Shown here one piece after another: positions 6,965 to 14,944 of a stretch of 37,006 bases of DNA. The stretch's first letter is position 1. Each line of letters starts with the position of its first letter. This DNA comes from Acidimicrobiia bacterium (GTDB taxonomy: Bacteria > Actinomycetota > Acidimicrobiia > Acidimicrobiales > Acidimicrobilacustridaceae). The notes beneath the pieces were generated by a model. It was not told where the DNA came from. It made no database searches and saw only the letters and a program-made list of their open reading frames with translations. The translations under genes and the position numbers were made by a program. The stretch is from contig JAFIEP010000083.1 of the NCBI GenBank assembly GCA_020832495.1, forward strand, positions 1 to 37,006. The letters are read 5' to 3'.

Positions 6965-9226
6965 ATGGCCGGCCTGGCGCTCGACGAACTGAACTCCCCG
7001 CAGCGCGACGCCGTCACCCATGACGACGGGCCGCTCCTCGTCATCGCCGGGGCCGGCTCGGGCAAGACCCGGGTGCTCACCCACCGCATCGCCCACCTCA
7101 TCGGGGAACGAGGGGTGTCGCCCTTCGAGATCCTGGCCATCACCTTCACCAACAAGGCGGCCGACGAGATGCGGGAGCGGGTAGCCGCCCTCGTCGGCCC
7201 GGTGGCGCAGAGGATGTGGGTGTCGACCTTCCACTCGGCGTGTGTGCGGATCCTGCGCCGCGACGCCGCCCACGTGGGGTATCCGTCGTCGTTCACCATC
7301 TACGACCAGTCCGACGCGCAACGGCTCTGTGGGTACGTCATCAAGGATCAGCACCTCGACTCGAAGCGCTTCCCGCCCCGCGCCGTGCACGCCACCATCT
7401 CGGCGGCCAAGAACGACAACGTCGGCGTGGACGCCTTCGCCGAACGGGCCACCGGTCCGTTCGAACGGAAGATCGCCGAGGTCTATCGCGAGTACCAGGC
7501 CCGGCTGGTGAAGGCCGGTGCACTCGACTTCGACGACCTGCTCGCCGTCACCGTCCGGCTGTTCAGCGAACACCCTGAGGTGGCAGCGCACTACCGACGT
7601 CGGTTCCGCCACGTGCTCGTCGACGAGTACCAGGACACCAACAAGGTGCAGAACGAACTCGTGCTCCACCTGGCTGCCGAGCACGGCAACGTGTGTGTGG
7701 TCGGTGACGCCGACCAGTCCATCTATGCCTTCCGCGGCGCCACCATCTCCAACATCTTGGAGTTCGAGTCGGCGTTCCCCGACACCACCGTGCTGGTGCT
7801 GGAACAGAACTATCGCTCCACGCAGACCATCCTCGACGCCGCCAACGCCCTCATCGCCAACAACGTCGCCCGCAAGCCGAAGGACCTGTGGACCGACCAG
7901 GGCTCCGGCGACCCGATCACCCGCTACGAGGCCACCGACGAGACCGACGAGGCCCAGTGGGTGGCCCGCAAGATGGCGCACCTGCACGACAGCGGGCACG
8001 CCTGGGGTGACATGGCCGTGTTCTACCGGACGAACGCCCAGAGCCGCATGATCGAGGAACACCTCGGGCGCATGGGCATCCCCTACAAGGTCATCGGCGG
8101 CACCCGTTTCTACGATCGCAAGGAAGTGAAGGACGCGCTGGCCTACCTGCGGTGTGCAGTGAACCCTGCCGACGAGGTGAACCTCAAGCGGGTGCTGAAC
8201 GTCCCGCGACGTGGTGTGGGCGACTCGTCGGTGGCGCGTCTCGACGCCTGGGCCACCGCTCGTGGGGTGCCGTTCGAGGACGCGCTGCGCTCGGCGCCCG
8301 AGGCGGGGGTGACCGGTCGGGCCGTGAAGGGCATCGCCGAGTTCCTCGACCTGCTCGATGCCGCCCGACCCCACTTGAGCGGAGGTCCGGCCCGAGCCCT
8401 CGAGGTGTTGCTCGAACGGTCGGGCTACCTGGCCGAACTCGAGGCCGAGCACTCCGTCGAAGCGGACGGGCGCATCGAGAACCTGGCCGAACTGGTGGGT
8501 GCAGCGGGCGACTTCGAGACGGTCGACGAGTTCCTCGAGCAGGTGAGCCTGGTGGCCGACACCGACGAACTCGGCGAGGACGAGTCCGCAGCGGTGCTCA
8601 TGACCCTGCACGCCGCCAAGGGGCTCGAGTACCCGGTCGTGTTCCTGGTCGGACTCGAGGACGGCGTGTTCCCCCACATGCGCTCGCTGGGCGACCCCGA
8701 TCAACTCGAGGAGGAGCGGCGCCTGGCCTATGTGGGCCTCACCCGGGCCCGCGAACAACTCTTCCTGACCAATGCCTGGTCGCGCACCATCTTCGGTGCC
8801 ACGCAGTACAACCCGGCCAGCCGGTTCCTCGACGAGGTGCCCGCCGAGCTGGTGCGCACCGCCGAGGGTGGTCGGCGCACATCGGGGAGTCGTGAGCAGA
8901 GCCGGCGTGGAGCTACAGGCCGGGGTGGTGCGGGCGATGGCGGCGGAGCCGGCTCGTCGAGACGCCGCTCGGTGCTCGGTTCGTTCGACCCTGACGAGGA
9001 CGACCGCCCCTCCCCGCCTCGCTACCGGGTCGAGCCACCCCGCCCGACCGGGGCCGACCAACTCGGTGTGGGCACAGGCGATCGCGTCCGCCACGCCACC
9101 TTCGGTGACGGTCTGGTGGTGGCCATCGAAGGAGCCGGTGACAAGGCCGAGGCCGTGGTGCACTTCGAGGATGCCGGTGAGCGGCGACTCCTGCTGTCGT
9201 GGGCCCCGCTCGAGCGGCTGAACTGA
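6965..9226 (+). CDS. pcrA: ATP-dependent DNA helicase, UvrD/PcrA type
   Basis: This superfamily 1A 3'-5' helicase acts in nucleotide excision repair, replication restart and removal of proteins from DNA. All motifs are present: Walker A GAGSGKT (Lys34), motif Ia ITFTNKAA, Walker B DEYQDTN (Asp220-Asn226), motif III VGDADQSIYAFRGA, motif IV EQNYRST, motif V TLHAAKGLEYPVVFLVGLEDG and motif VI ERRLAYVGLTRAREQL. The 753-aa length is normal for PcrA. After a low-complexity linker rich in Gly, Arg and Ser (around residues 640-690), a C-terminal Tudor-like domain follows (GDRVRHATFGDGLVVAIEG...), which in PcrA binds RNA polymerase. The start is fixed by the -10 box 6 nt upstream and by MAGLALDELNSPQRDAV. 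It ends 42 bp from the convergent kinase-like gene. Confidence 0.97.
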   Translation: MAGLALDELNSPQRDAVTHDDGPLLVIAGAGSGKTRVLTHRIAHLIGERGVSPFEILAITFTNKAADEMRERVAALVGPVAQRMWVSTFHSACVRILRRDAAHVGYPSSFTIYDQSDAQRLCGYVIKDQHLDSKRFPPRAVHATISAAKNDNVGVDAFAERATGPFERKIAEVYREYQARLVKAGALDFDDLLAVTVRLFSEHPEVAAHYRRRFRHVLVDEYQDTNKVQNELVLHLAAEHGNVCVVGDADQSIYAFRGATISNILEFESAFPDTTVLVLEQNYRSTQTILDAANALIANNVARKPKDLWTDQGSGDPITRYEATDETDEAQWVARKMAHLHDSGHAWGDMAVFYRTNAQSRMIEEHLGRMGIPYKVIGGTRFYDRKEVKDALAYLRCAVNPADEVNLKRVLNVPRRGVGDSSVARLDAWATARGVPFEDALRSAPEAGVTGRAVKGIAEFLDLLDAARPHLSGGPARALEVLLERSGYLAELEAEHSVEADGRIENLAELVGAAGDFETVDEFLEQVSLVADTDELGEDESAAVLMTLHAAKGLEYPVVFLVGLEDGVFPHMRSLGDPDQLEEERRLAYVGLTRAREQLFLTNAWSRTIFGATQYNPASRFLDEVPAELVRTAEGGRRTSGSREQSRRGATGRGGAGDGGGAGSSRRRSVLGSFDPDEDDRPSPPRYRVEPPRPTGADQLGVGTGDRVRHATFGDGLVVAIEGAGDKAEAVVHFEDAGERRLLLSWAPLERLN

Positions 9227-9268
9227 CCCGGCAGGCTGTGGTCGGCTGGCGTCCAGAACGGCTGGCGC

Positions 9269-10810
9269 TCAAGACGGCGTGGCTGCTCCGTGGTGGGCAC
9301 GTTCCCATTCGGCGATGGTCTCCCCCATGGGGGTCGACGGTGGACCGTCCACGAAGGGCCACAGTTCCTCGGCCAGGCGTCGCCAGTTGCCGGTTGCGCG
9401 CAGTTCACCGAACAGCGCGTACAGGCCGAGGTTGATGCGCTGGATGATCACGAAGCTGGCCGGCAGGCTGACCGAGCGCATGATGTCGCCGTACGCACCA
9501 CGCTGGTCGAAGAAGCGTCGCACGGTCTCCGAGGCGTACTCGGAGGTGATCTCGTAGGTGCCGTCGGTGGCCACGAACTCGTAGAAGTGGCCGAAGTAGT
9601 CGATGAGCTGTTCGTCGGTGAACGGCAGACCCGCGGGCAGGAGCCCCACCCGTTCGATGATGGCTCGGAAGGCGGCCGGGTCGGGCTCGAGGACCATGGC
9701 CCGGATCATCTCCTCGAAGGGCAGGAGTTCGGCTTCGGTGAAGTGCTTCACCAGTCCGAAGTCCAAGAAGGTGACCTGGCCACCGGGTCGGAACAGGTAG
9801 TTGCCGGGATGAGGATCGCCGTTGAACATGCGCAGGCGATACAGCGACCCGAATGCGAACCGGTAGATCGTCTCTGCCGCCAGGTTGCGCTCGGTGTCGT
9901 CCCAGGTGCGGACCACCTCGTCGAAACCGACGCCTTCCGCCAACTCGGTGGTGAGCACCTTCGAGGTGGACAGTCGTTCGAACACCTTGGGCACGAAGAT
10001 CGTGGGGTGGCCCTCGTAGTGGCGAGCAAAGGCCATCTGGTTGACCGCCTCGTTGGCGTAGTCCAGTTCTTCGACGAGACGCTCGCGCAACTCGGCCACC
10101 ACCGGCGCCGGGTCGAAACCGGGGAACAGCTGGCCGAGCCCGCTGAAGAGGAATCCGACGTTGGAGAGGTCCGAGGCCATGGCCTGCTCCACCCCGGGGT
10201 ACTGCACCTTGACGGCCACCGCCGCACCGTCACGTGTGATGGCCCGGTGCACCTGACCGATCGATGCCGAGGCGATGGGGACCGGGTCCCAGGTCTCGAA
10301 GACCTCGTCGGGTTCCGCTCCGAGTTCCCGGCGGATCACCCCGGCGGCCAGCTCGGGTGCCATCGGCGGCGCGTCGCGCTGCAACTCCGCCAGGGTGCTG
10401 CGCACATGCTCGGGTAGGCCGCCGTCGAGGTAGGAGGCCATCTGGCCCACCTTCATGAGTGCCCCCTTCATGTTCCCGAGGGCCTCGGCGACCTGTTCGG
10501 CGGTGCGCAGCTCGAACTCGGTGTCGAGCGATTCGCGTCGCTCGGCCGAGGCGAACACTCGCCGCGCTCGGTGGGTGGCGTAGTCAGCTCCGGCCTTGGC
10601 GCCCAGGCCGACCAACTGAGCATTGCGGGAGGCGAGGCCGAGATGGCGGACCGGCCCGCCGGCGTGGTGTGCCGCCGTGCGCCGCCGAGCACGCACACCG
10701 ATCGCCACTGCGGCAGCACCGAGCCCTCCGACGAGCGCAACGGGCACGAGGAGTCGGCGGCGGGACGCGCCGAGAGAGAACTTGTTCCGCCGGGAGGTCG
10801 GGATCGCCAC
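9269..10810 (-). CDS. ABC1/UbiB-family atypical kinase-like protein
   Basis: This 513-aa protein belongs to the ABC1/AarF/UbiB family, ATP-binding kinase-like proteins linked in other organisms to quinone or lipid metabolism. Family marks are visible in order: the KxGQ motif (MKVGQMASYLDGGLPEHV), the A-rich loop PIASASIGQVHRA, the VAVKVQYPG lysine strand, ELDYANEAVNQ, the catalytic-like loop FNGDPHPGNYLF and the DFG-like LDFGLVKHF. The N-terminus has a basic stretch and one hydrophobic helix (LLVPVALVGGLGAAAVAIGV), suggesting membrane attachment. GTG at 10810 is chosen because ccggTACAGT lies 7 nt upstream. GTG 10819 is the alternative. It is divergent from the permease gene at 10882, so the pair may share control. 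The substrate is unknown. Confidence 0.92.
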   Translation of the reverse strand: MAIPTSRRNKFSLGASRRRLLVPVALVGGLGAAAVAIGVRARRRTAAHHAGGPVRHLGLASRNAQLVGLGAKAGADYATHRARRVFASAERRESLDTEFELRTAEQVAEALGNMKGALMKVGQMASYLDGGLPEHVRSTLAELQRDAPPMAPELAAGVIRRELGAEPDEVFETWDPVPIASASIGQVHRAITRDGAAVAVKVQYPGVEQAMASDLSNVGFLFSGLGQLFPGFDPAPVVAELRERLVEELDYANEAVNQMAFARHYEGHPTIFVPKVFERLSTSKVLTTELAEGVGFDEVVRTWDDTERNLAAETIYRFAFGSLYRLRMFNGDPHPGNYLFRPGGQVTFLDFGLVKHFTEAELLPFEEMIRAMVLEPDPAAFRAIIERVGLLPAGLPFTDEQLIDYFGHFYEFVATDGTYEITSEYASETVRRFFDQRGAYGDIMRSVSLPASFVIIQRINLGLYALFGELRATGNWRRLAEELWPFVDGPPSTPMGETIAEWERAHHGAATPS

Positions 10811-10817
10811 GGCCGAC

Positions 10818-10823
10818 ACTGTA
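10818..10823 (-). promoter_or_regulatory. -10 box (TACAGT) for the ABC1 gene
   Basis: On the minus strand ccggTACAGT ends 7 nt before the GTG at 10810. This gives a leaderless message and supports that start over the upstream GTG at 10819, which would overlap the box. Confidence 0.45.
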
Positions 10824-10869
10824 CCGGGGTGCTCGAGGCAACGGTTCCGGGCAACCGTTGGCGGCGGAC

Positions 10870-10875
10870 CATACT
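10870..10875 (+). promoter_or_regulatory. -10 box (CATACT) for the TSUP permease, leaderless spacing
   Basis: CATACT (four of six matches to TATAAT) ends exactly 6 nt before the GTG at 10882. No ribosome-binding site lies between. Confidence 0.35.
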
Positions 10876-10881
10876 GCGCCG

Positions 10882-11676
10882 GTGGACGCAAGCGAGCTGC
10901 TGGTGGCGTTGGCGGCTGTCGTCGTCGGGTTCGGCGCCGGTGTGTTGTCGGGCATGCTCGGCATCGGCGGCGCCGTCATCTCCACACCGGCGGTCCGACT
11001 GCTGGGGGCCTCCCCGTTGGCGGCCGTCGGTTCGACCGTGCCCGCCATCCTGCCCGGTGCCCTCTCGGGCGCATGGCGTTACCACCGGGAAGGCTTGGTC
11101 GACTACCGGGTGGGTCTCACCTGCGGCGGCGCCGGGACCGTCTTCGCCGTGCTCGGCGCCCTGGTTGCCACCGCCACGCCCGAGCCGGGCTGGCTCATGG
11201 TGGCGACCGCGGCCCTGATGCTCTGGTCGGGGTGGTCGGTGGCTCGCAGCGGCCGCCACGCCTCTGGGCCTCGGCACCCGGGGACGGTGCCGCCGACTCG
11301 TCCGGCCGTGCCCACCCTGGTGCTGTTGGGTGCGGGCGCCGGCTTCGTGGCTGGCCTACTCGGTGTGGGCGGCGGGATCGTGCTGTTGCCCATCTTCACC
11401 TCGATCCTGCACCTCCCGGTGAAGCGGGCCATCGGGTCGAGTCTCGTGGCCGTGGCCGTCTTCTCGGTGCCTGCCTTGGTGACCCACGCGCTCGCCGGGA
11501 ACATCGACTGGTTGCTGGCCATCCCTCTGGTCCTCGGGGTGGTGCCCGGTGCCCGGGTGGGGGCGCGGCTGACCGTGGGCGCGCCGGACCAGCGGGTGCG
11601 CTTGGTGTTCGGCGTCGCGGTGGCCATCCTTGCCGTCGTCTACGGCGGGGCGGAGATCGTGGGCCTGACGCGCTGA
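10882..11676 (+). CDS. TSUP family (TauE/SafE-like) membrane permease
   Basis: This 264-aa integral membrane protein has about 7-8 hydrophobic helices. The internal duplication typical of the TauE/SafE (TSUP) family is clear. The first half starts LVALAAVVVGFGAGVLSGMLGIGGAVISTP and the second has GAGAGFVAGLLGVGGGIVLLPIF, each with the GxLGxGGG/A loop after helix 1. Members export or import sulfite, sulfoacetate or other small organosulfur or organic anions. The substrate cannot be predicted. GTG at 10882 is chosen from the -10 box 6 nt before it and because translation then begins directly with the first helix. The gene is divergent from the ABC1-family gene across 71 bp. Confidence 0.92.
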   Translation: MDASELLVALAAVVVGFGAGVLSGMLGIGGAVISTPAVRLLGASPLAAVGSTVPAILPGALSGAWRYHREGLVDYRVGLTCGGAGTVFAVLGALVATATPEPGWLMVATAALMLWSGWSVARSGRHASGPRHPGTVPPTRPAVPTLVLLGAGAGFVAGLLGVGGGIVLLPIFTSILHLPVKRAIGSSLVAVAVFSVPALVTHALAGNIDWLLAIPLVLGVVPGARVGARLTVGAPDQRVRLVFGVAVAILAVVYGGAEIVGLTR

Positions 11677-11704
11677 TCACCCGACCGCCTGGAAGAATGG
11701 GGGT

Positions 11705-13744
11705 GTGGTGATGCCCCCCGTCCTCCGTCGTGTCGTGGCCGCTGTCGTGTTGGTGGCGTTCGTCGCTGCCCCTGGGGTGAGCTCGGCGCAGTCGACGGCA
11801 GCCTTTCCGGCGGATCTGGTCGCCCCGGTGGCGACGGTACCCCTCGATGTCGAGCCGGCGCTGGCCTTGACCGCCGTCTACCCGACGCCGGTGCTGGCCG
11901 GCGACGACCCGACCGTGGCCGTCCGCTTCAGGGGCCCGTTCGAACCGCCGGTCGAGCCGTGGCGGGTGTCGGTGGTCATCGGTGACCCCGGAGGCGAGGT
12001 GCTGCGCGCCTCGTTGGTCCGCATCGACGGAGAGGATCGGGGACGCCTCGAGTTCTTCGACGGACAGGGCTTCCTCGATCGCGGCGAGACCGAGGCCCGC
12101 TTCGATCCCTCGGGCCTGGTCACGCTGACCGTGCCGGCCGAGCAACTGCCGGCGGGCAACGGTGTCCGCGCTGAGGTGGTGATCGGCGAACCGACCGAGA
12201 CCGGATCGCCCCCGCCCGATCCGGCCGATCCCGAACCGGCCGATCCCGATCCGGCCGATCCCGATCCGGCCGATCCCGATCCGGCCGATCCCGATCCGGC
12301 TGAGCCTGCGCCCGGTGAGCGACGGAGTGCCAGCCCCTGGTTCGATCGTGACGCCTTGTTCGGTGACGGGACGCCAGGGTGGGTGCCGGGAGGCACGCTG
12401 GCCACGGTGGCCGCCGACGGCGCCGAGCCCGAACTGGTGGTGGACCTGGGCACCGCACCGGTGGTGGCCGCCGATGGTGACAGGGTGGTGGTGCGTGACG
12501 AAGCGGTGTTGCCCACCGAGGTGGCCGGCGTGGCGGTACAAGCGGTCGTCGATGTGGTGCACATCGCTCCCGACTTCGCCGACGCAGCGACCAACACCCC
12601 TGTCGTGGAACTGAACCGTGAGGCGGGCACCGTGGTCTTGCGGGGCACCCAGGACCCGATGGCGCCTGACCAGAGTGGCGATCGATCGTGGTTGCTCGGC
12701 GGAACGGTCGAACCGGGCCAGCCCCTCGACGTGGAACTCGACCTGGCCGGTGTACTCGCTGCGCTCGGCCGTTCGACCGACACCGCGGATGTGGGCCTCG
12801 GCGTCAGCCGGATGGTGGTGCTCGCCGACGAGCGGGTGCTCGTCGCCCCCGGCGTCCTCGGTGCCCGCCCGTGGCTGGACCTGGCCGGTGACGTGGGCCA
12901 GTCTCCGGCGACACCACCGCCGGATGGTGCGGCCCAGGCCCCGACGACGGGGACCACCGACACCAGCGACGTGCCGCTGGCGGCCATCGCTGCCGTGCTG
13001 GCGGGACTGGCGGTCGCAGGACTGCTGGTCCTGGCAGTGGTACGCCGCCGACATGCCGCCGCCGAGCGATCCTTCGCCGAGGAGTTCGAATCCTACGAGG
13101 ACACCGATGACTCGGCCGAACCTCACGGACACCGGCCGACACAGGTGCGCCCTGAGGAGGGTGCGGCAGCCGGTGGCGAGGCAGCCGGCGGGGAGGTCAC
13201 CGAGGAGACGGTCGGGCGCCACGACCGCATGGCTGGAGGGTCGACGCAGGCGGACGTTCCCACGGCGGCAGCGGCACCGGCCGGGCCGTCCCGGAGGGCG
13301 CAGCGGGCTCCCGCTGGCGTCACCATCGACGCGGCACTGGTCACCGACCTGGTGCCGGTCGTACCCGAGCCGTCGACCGAAGTGCCGGCGCCGACGCAGG
13401 CCGGTTGGTGGGACCAGCCCACCGGGCCGCTGCGGGACGTCCCACCCCCCGGCCCGGGCGACGTCGTCCCCACGACGCACGGTGACGCTGGTCCACCTCC
13501 CGGAGGTGATGCGGGGGCCGGCGACGGAGGCCCGGCTGATGACCGTCACGCCGACTCCCACGACGCCGACCCGCGCCGTGCCGACGACGCGCGTCACACC
13601 GACGACCGCGCCGCTGGCGCCGACGGCGCCGACGGCCGGGCCGAGGGCGGCGCGACCTCGCCGCCCTCGGTGCGTCACCTCGAGGACGTGCACGCCGAGG
13701 TCGACGAGCTGGCCGAGCGGCTCCGGCGATTGGAGGAGTCGTGA
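11705..13744 (+). CDS. secreted, membrane-anchored protein with DPADP repeat; function unknown
   Basis: The protein is 679 aa with a signal peptide (LRRVVAAVVLVAFVAAPGVSSAQS). A beta-rich extracellular region follows (YPTPVLAGDDPTVAVRFRGP, then a possible second domain from about residue 215). Between them is a DPADP repeat encoded by five 15-bp copies. One transmembrane helix lies near residues 420-445 (LAAIAAVLAGLAVAGLLVLAVV), followed by RRRHAAAERS. A long cytoplasmic tail rich in Ala, Gly, Pro and Asp ends in a short coiled coil (VHAEVDELAERLRRLEES). The topology is therefore outside beta-domains and inside disordered tail. The start is ambiguous: GTG 11705 or ATG 11711 in the same frame. 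No family was recognised. A role as an envelope or adhesion-type surface protein is inference. Confidence 0.8.
   Translation: MVMPPVLRRVVAAVVLVAFVAAPGVSSAQSTAAFPADLVAPVATVPLDVEPALALTAVYPTPVLAGDDPTVAVRFRGPFEPPVEPWRVSVVIGDPGGEVLRASLVRIDGEDRGRLEFFDGQGFLDRGETEARFDPSGLVTLTVPAEQLPAGNGVRAEVVIGEPTETGSPPPDPADPEPADPDPADPDPADPDPADPDPAEPAPGERRSASPWFDRDALFGDGTPGWVPGGTLATVAADGAEPELVVDLGTAPVVAADGDRVVVRDEAVLPTEVAGVAVQAVVDVVHIAPDFADAATNTPVVELNREAGTVVLRGTQDPMAPDQSGDRSWLLGGTVEPGQPLDVELDLAGVLAALGRSTDTADVGLGVSRMVVLADERVLVAPGVLGARPWLDLAGDVGQSPATPPPDGAAQAPTTGTTDTSDVPLAAIAAVLAGLAVAGLLVLAVVRRRHAAAERSFAEEFESYEDTDDSAEPHGHRPTQVRPEEGAAAGGEAAGGEVTEETVGRHDRMAGGSTQADVPTAAAAPAGPSRRAQRAPAGVTIDAALVTDLVPVVPEPSTEVPAPTQAGWWDQPTGPLRDVPPPGPGDVVPTTHGDAGPPPGGDAGAGDGGPADDRHADSHDADPRRADDARHTDDRAAGADGADGRAEGGATSPPSVRHLEDVHAEVDELAERLRRLEES
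12221..12300 (+). repeat. 15-bp tandem repeat (five copies) encoding PADPD
   Basis: The unit ccggccgatcccgat starts at 12221, 12236, 12251, 12266 and 12281, with a partial sixth copy at 12296. The first copy differs by one base, and copies 2-5 are identical. The 15-bp period keeps the frame, so copy-number change would only lengthen or shorten the acidic proline linker between the two extracellular parts. Confidence 0.9.
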
Positions 13745-13814
13745 CCATCCCGCTGCGAGATCCCGCTGTGCGATCCCGGTGTGACATGGTCCGCATCCAC
13801 AACGATGGAGGCGC

Positions 13815-13820
13815 TAGGGT
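13815..13820 (+). promoter_or_regulatory. candidate -10 box (TAGGGT) for the gene at 13860
   Basis: TAGGGT would start transcription near 13827. This argues against the in-frame GTG at 13821 and favours the ATG at 13860. Confidence 0.3.
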
Positions 13821-13859
13821 GTGGCGGGGGCGGAACAGGCCGATCGATTGGGGTCGCCG

Positions 13860-14420
13860 ATGAGCGGTGACGACGAGAACCTGAGCTGGCACGAGCGAGA
13901 AGTCATCGCTGCCCTTCGTCGATTGGCCAATGCGCGCTCGCAGGTCGATGCCCTCGAGGCACAACTGGCCAGCGAGGCGAATGATCCTGTGCCCGATCCC
14001 GCTGATCTCGATCGGCTGCGCACCATCAGCGAGGAGGTGAGCGCACTCGAACCCAAGGCACGGTCACGTTTCGGCGGTGGGGGCGCTCGTCAGCGGATCG
14101 CCGAGTTCGAGGCCGAGCAACGCCTGGTGCTCGAGCGCCTCGGATTCGACTCGGCCGAGGAGGCGTTTGCCGCTGCTGCCGACGGTGATCGCCAGGGAGT
14201 GGACCCCGACCTGCTGGACTTCGCTCGTCGCGAGCTCGAAGCTGCCACCCGCGAGTGGGAGGCCGTGCAGGCAGTGGAGGTACCTGACGAGCCCGAACCG
14301 GAGTCGGGTGACGGCACCGACGCCGGCTCGGCGGAGGGGGACGCGGTGCAGCCAGACGGGTCGCCGTTGGCTTCGGTCAGCGACCTCACCGGCCGCCTTC
14401 GGCGGCCCGAGGCGTCCTAG
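13860..14420 (+). CDS. coiled-coil protein of unknown function (186 aa)
   Basis: The protein is soluble, acidic and mostly helical. The first 90 residues form a predicted coiled coil (REVIAALRRLANARSQVDALEAQLASE, then RLRTISEEVSALEPKARSRFGGGGARQRIAEFEAEQ) broken by a Gly/Arg-rich turn. A helical region follows (RLVLERLGFDSAEEAF), then a low-complexity acidic tail. There is no signal peptide or membrane helix. ATG 13860 is preferred because a -10-like TAGGGT lies about 40 nt upstream; an in-frame GTG at 13821 would add 13 residues. It follows the membrane protein ending at 13744 by 115 bp and overlaps the 3' end of queD (opposite strand) by 4 bp. Function is not recognised. Confidence 0.75.
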   Translation: MSGDDENLSWHEREVIAALRRLANARSQVDALEAQLASEANDPVPDPADLDRLRTISEEVSALEPKARSRFGGGGARQRIAEFEAEQRLVLERLGFDSAEEAFAAAADGDRQGVDPDLLDFARRELEAATREWEAVQAVEVPDEPEPESGDGTDAGSAEGDAVQPDGSPLASVSDLTGRLRRPEAS

Positions 14421-14842
14421 GTCGCAGCGCGCTCGTCGCCGGTATCCCCCGGTTGTGACCCGCCTCGGGGCTCATGGTTGGGTGCCCCGAAGAACGTTGC
14501 TGCCGACGTGCAGGTCTCGCGGACGGTGACCGACCACAGTCCTGGCAGTGCCGGCTGCAGTCGTTCGTGGATCCAGACGGCGAGCACCTCGCTGGTGGGG
14601 TTCCCGAGCCCCGGCACCTCGTTGAGGTAGTGGTGGTCGAGCTGGAGCCGCAGCGGCTCACAGGCGGCACGGACGTCAGCGAAGTCCATGACCCAGCCCA
14701 AGCGGGGGTCGAGGGTGCCGCGCACGGCCACCTCCACCCGGAAGGAGTGGCCGTGAAGGCGAGCACACTTGTGTCCCTCGGGGACGTGGGGCAAGCGGTG
14801 GGCGGATTCGAAGCCGAACTCGCAGCGGATCTCGTGGGTCAT
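14417..14842 (-). CDS. queD: 6-carboxy-5,6,7,8-tetrahydropterin synthase (QueD)
   Basis: QueD turns dihydroneopterin triphosphate into 6-carboxytetrahydropterin, the first dedicated step to preQ0. This 141-aa protein has the 6-pyruvoyl-tetrahydropterin synthase fold. Visible are the zinc ligands His15, His30 and His32 (FESAHRL, LHGHSF), the catalytic Cys26 in KCARLHGHS, the VMDFADV strand, LDHHYLNE, and PTSEVLAVWI. ATG 14842 starts at MTHEIRCEFGFESAHRL, as usual for the family. An in-frame ATG at 14893, in the tandem array, would add 17 repeat-encoded residues. It is the last gene of queC-queE-queD, and the 17-bp array separates it from queE, where a simple ATGA overlap would be expected. It ends by overlapping the convergent coiled-coil gene by 4 bp. 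Confidence 0.93.
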   Translation of the reverse strand: MTHEIRCEFGFESAHRLPHVPEGHKCARLHGHSFRVEVAVRGTLDPRLGWVMDFADVRAACEPLRLQLDHHYLNEVPGLGNPTSEVLAVWIHERLQPALPGLWSVTVRETCTSAATFFGAPNHEPRGGSQPGDTGDERAAT

Positions 14843-14944
14843 GGCGTCTCGTGGGTCATGGCGTCTCGTGGGGCATGGCGTCTCGTGGGTCATGGCGTCT
14901 CGCTGGTCATGGCGTCTCGCTGGTCATGGCGTCTCGTGGGTCAT
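14843..14944 (-). repeat. 17-bp tandem array (six copies) carrying repeated ATG starts before queD
   Basis: Read on the minus strand, the unit is ATGACCCACGAGACGCC. Copies begin at 14944, 14927, 14910, 14893, 14876 and 14859, and the true queD start ATGACCCACGAGA at 14842 is the seventh occurrence. Copies 2 and 3 have CCAGC for CCCAC, and copy 5 has ATGCC for ATGAC. The first ATG overlaps the queE stop as ATGA. Because 17 is not a multiple of 3, each ATG is read in a new frame and meets a TGA overlapping the next ATG (peptides MTHETP, MTSETP, MPHETP). The exception is the copy at 14893: the changed base in copy 5 removes its stop, so it reads in frame into queD. Confidence 0.92.

Noticed and set aside
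6890-9163. 757-codon minus-strand frame opposite pcrA
   Set aside because: Antisense shadow. All helicase motifs lie on the plus strand and the composition (V, H, G, E-rich) is typical of reversed coding DNA.
14840-14944. CRISPR-like array
   Set aside because: The 17-bp units are directly adjacent with no spacers. It is a tandem repeat of the queD start, and no cas genes are present.
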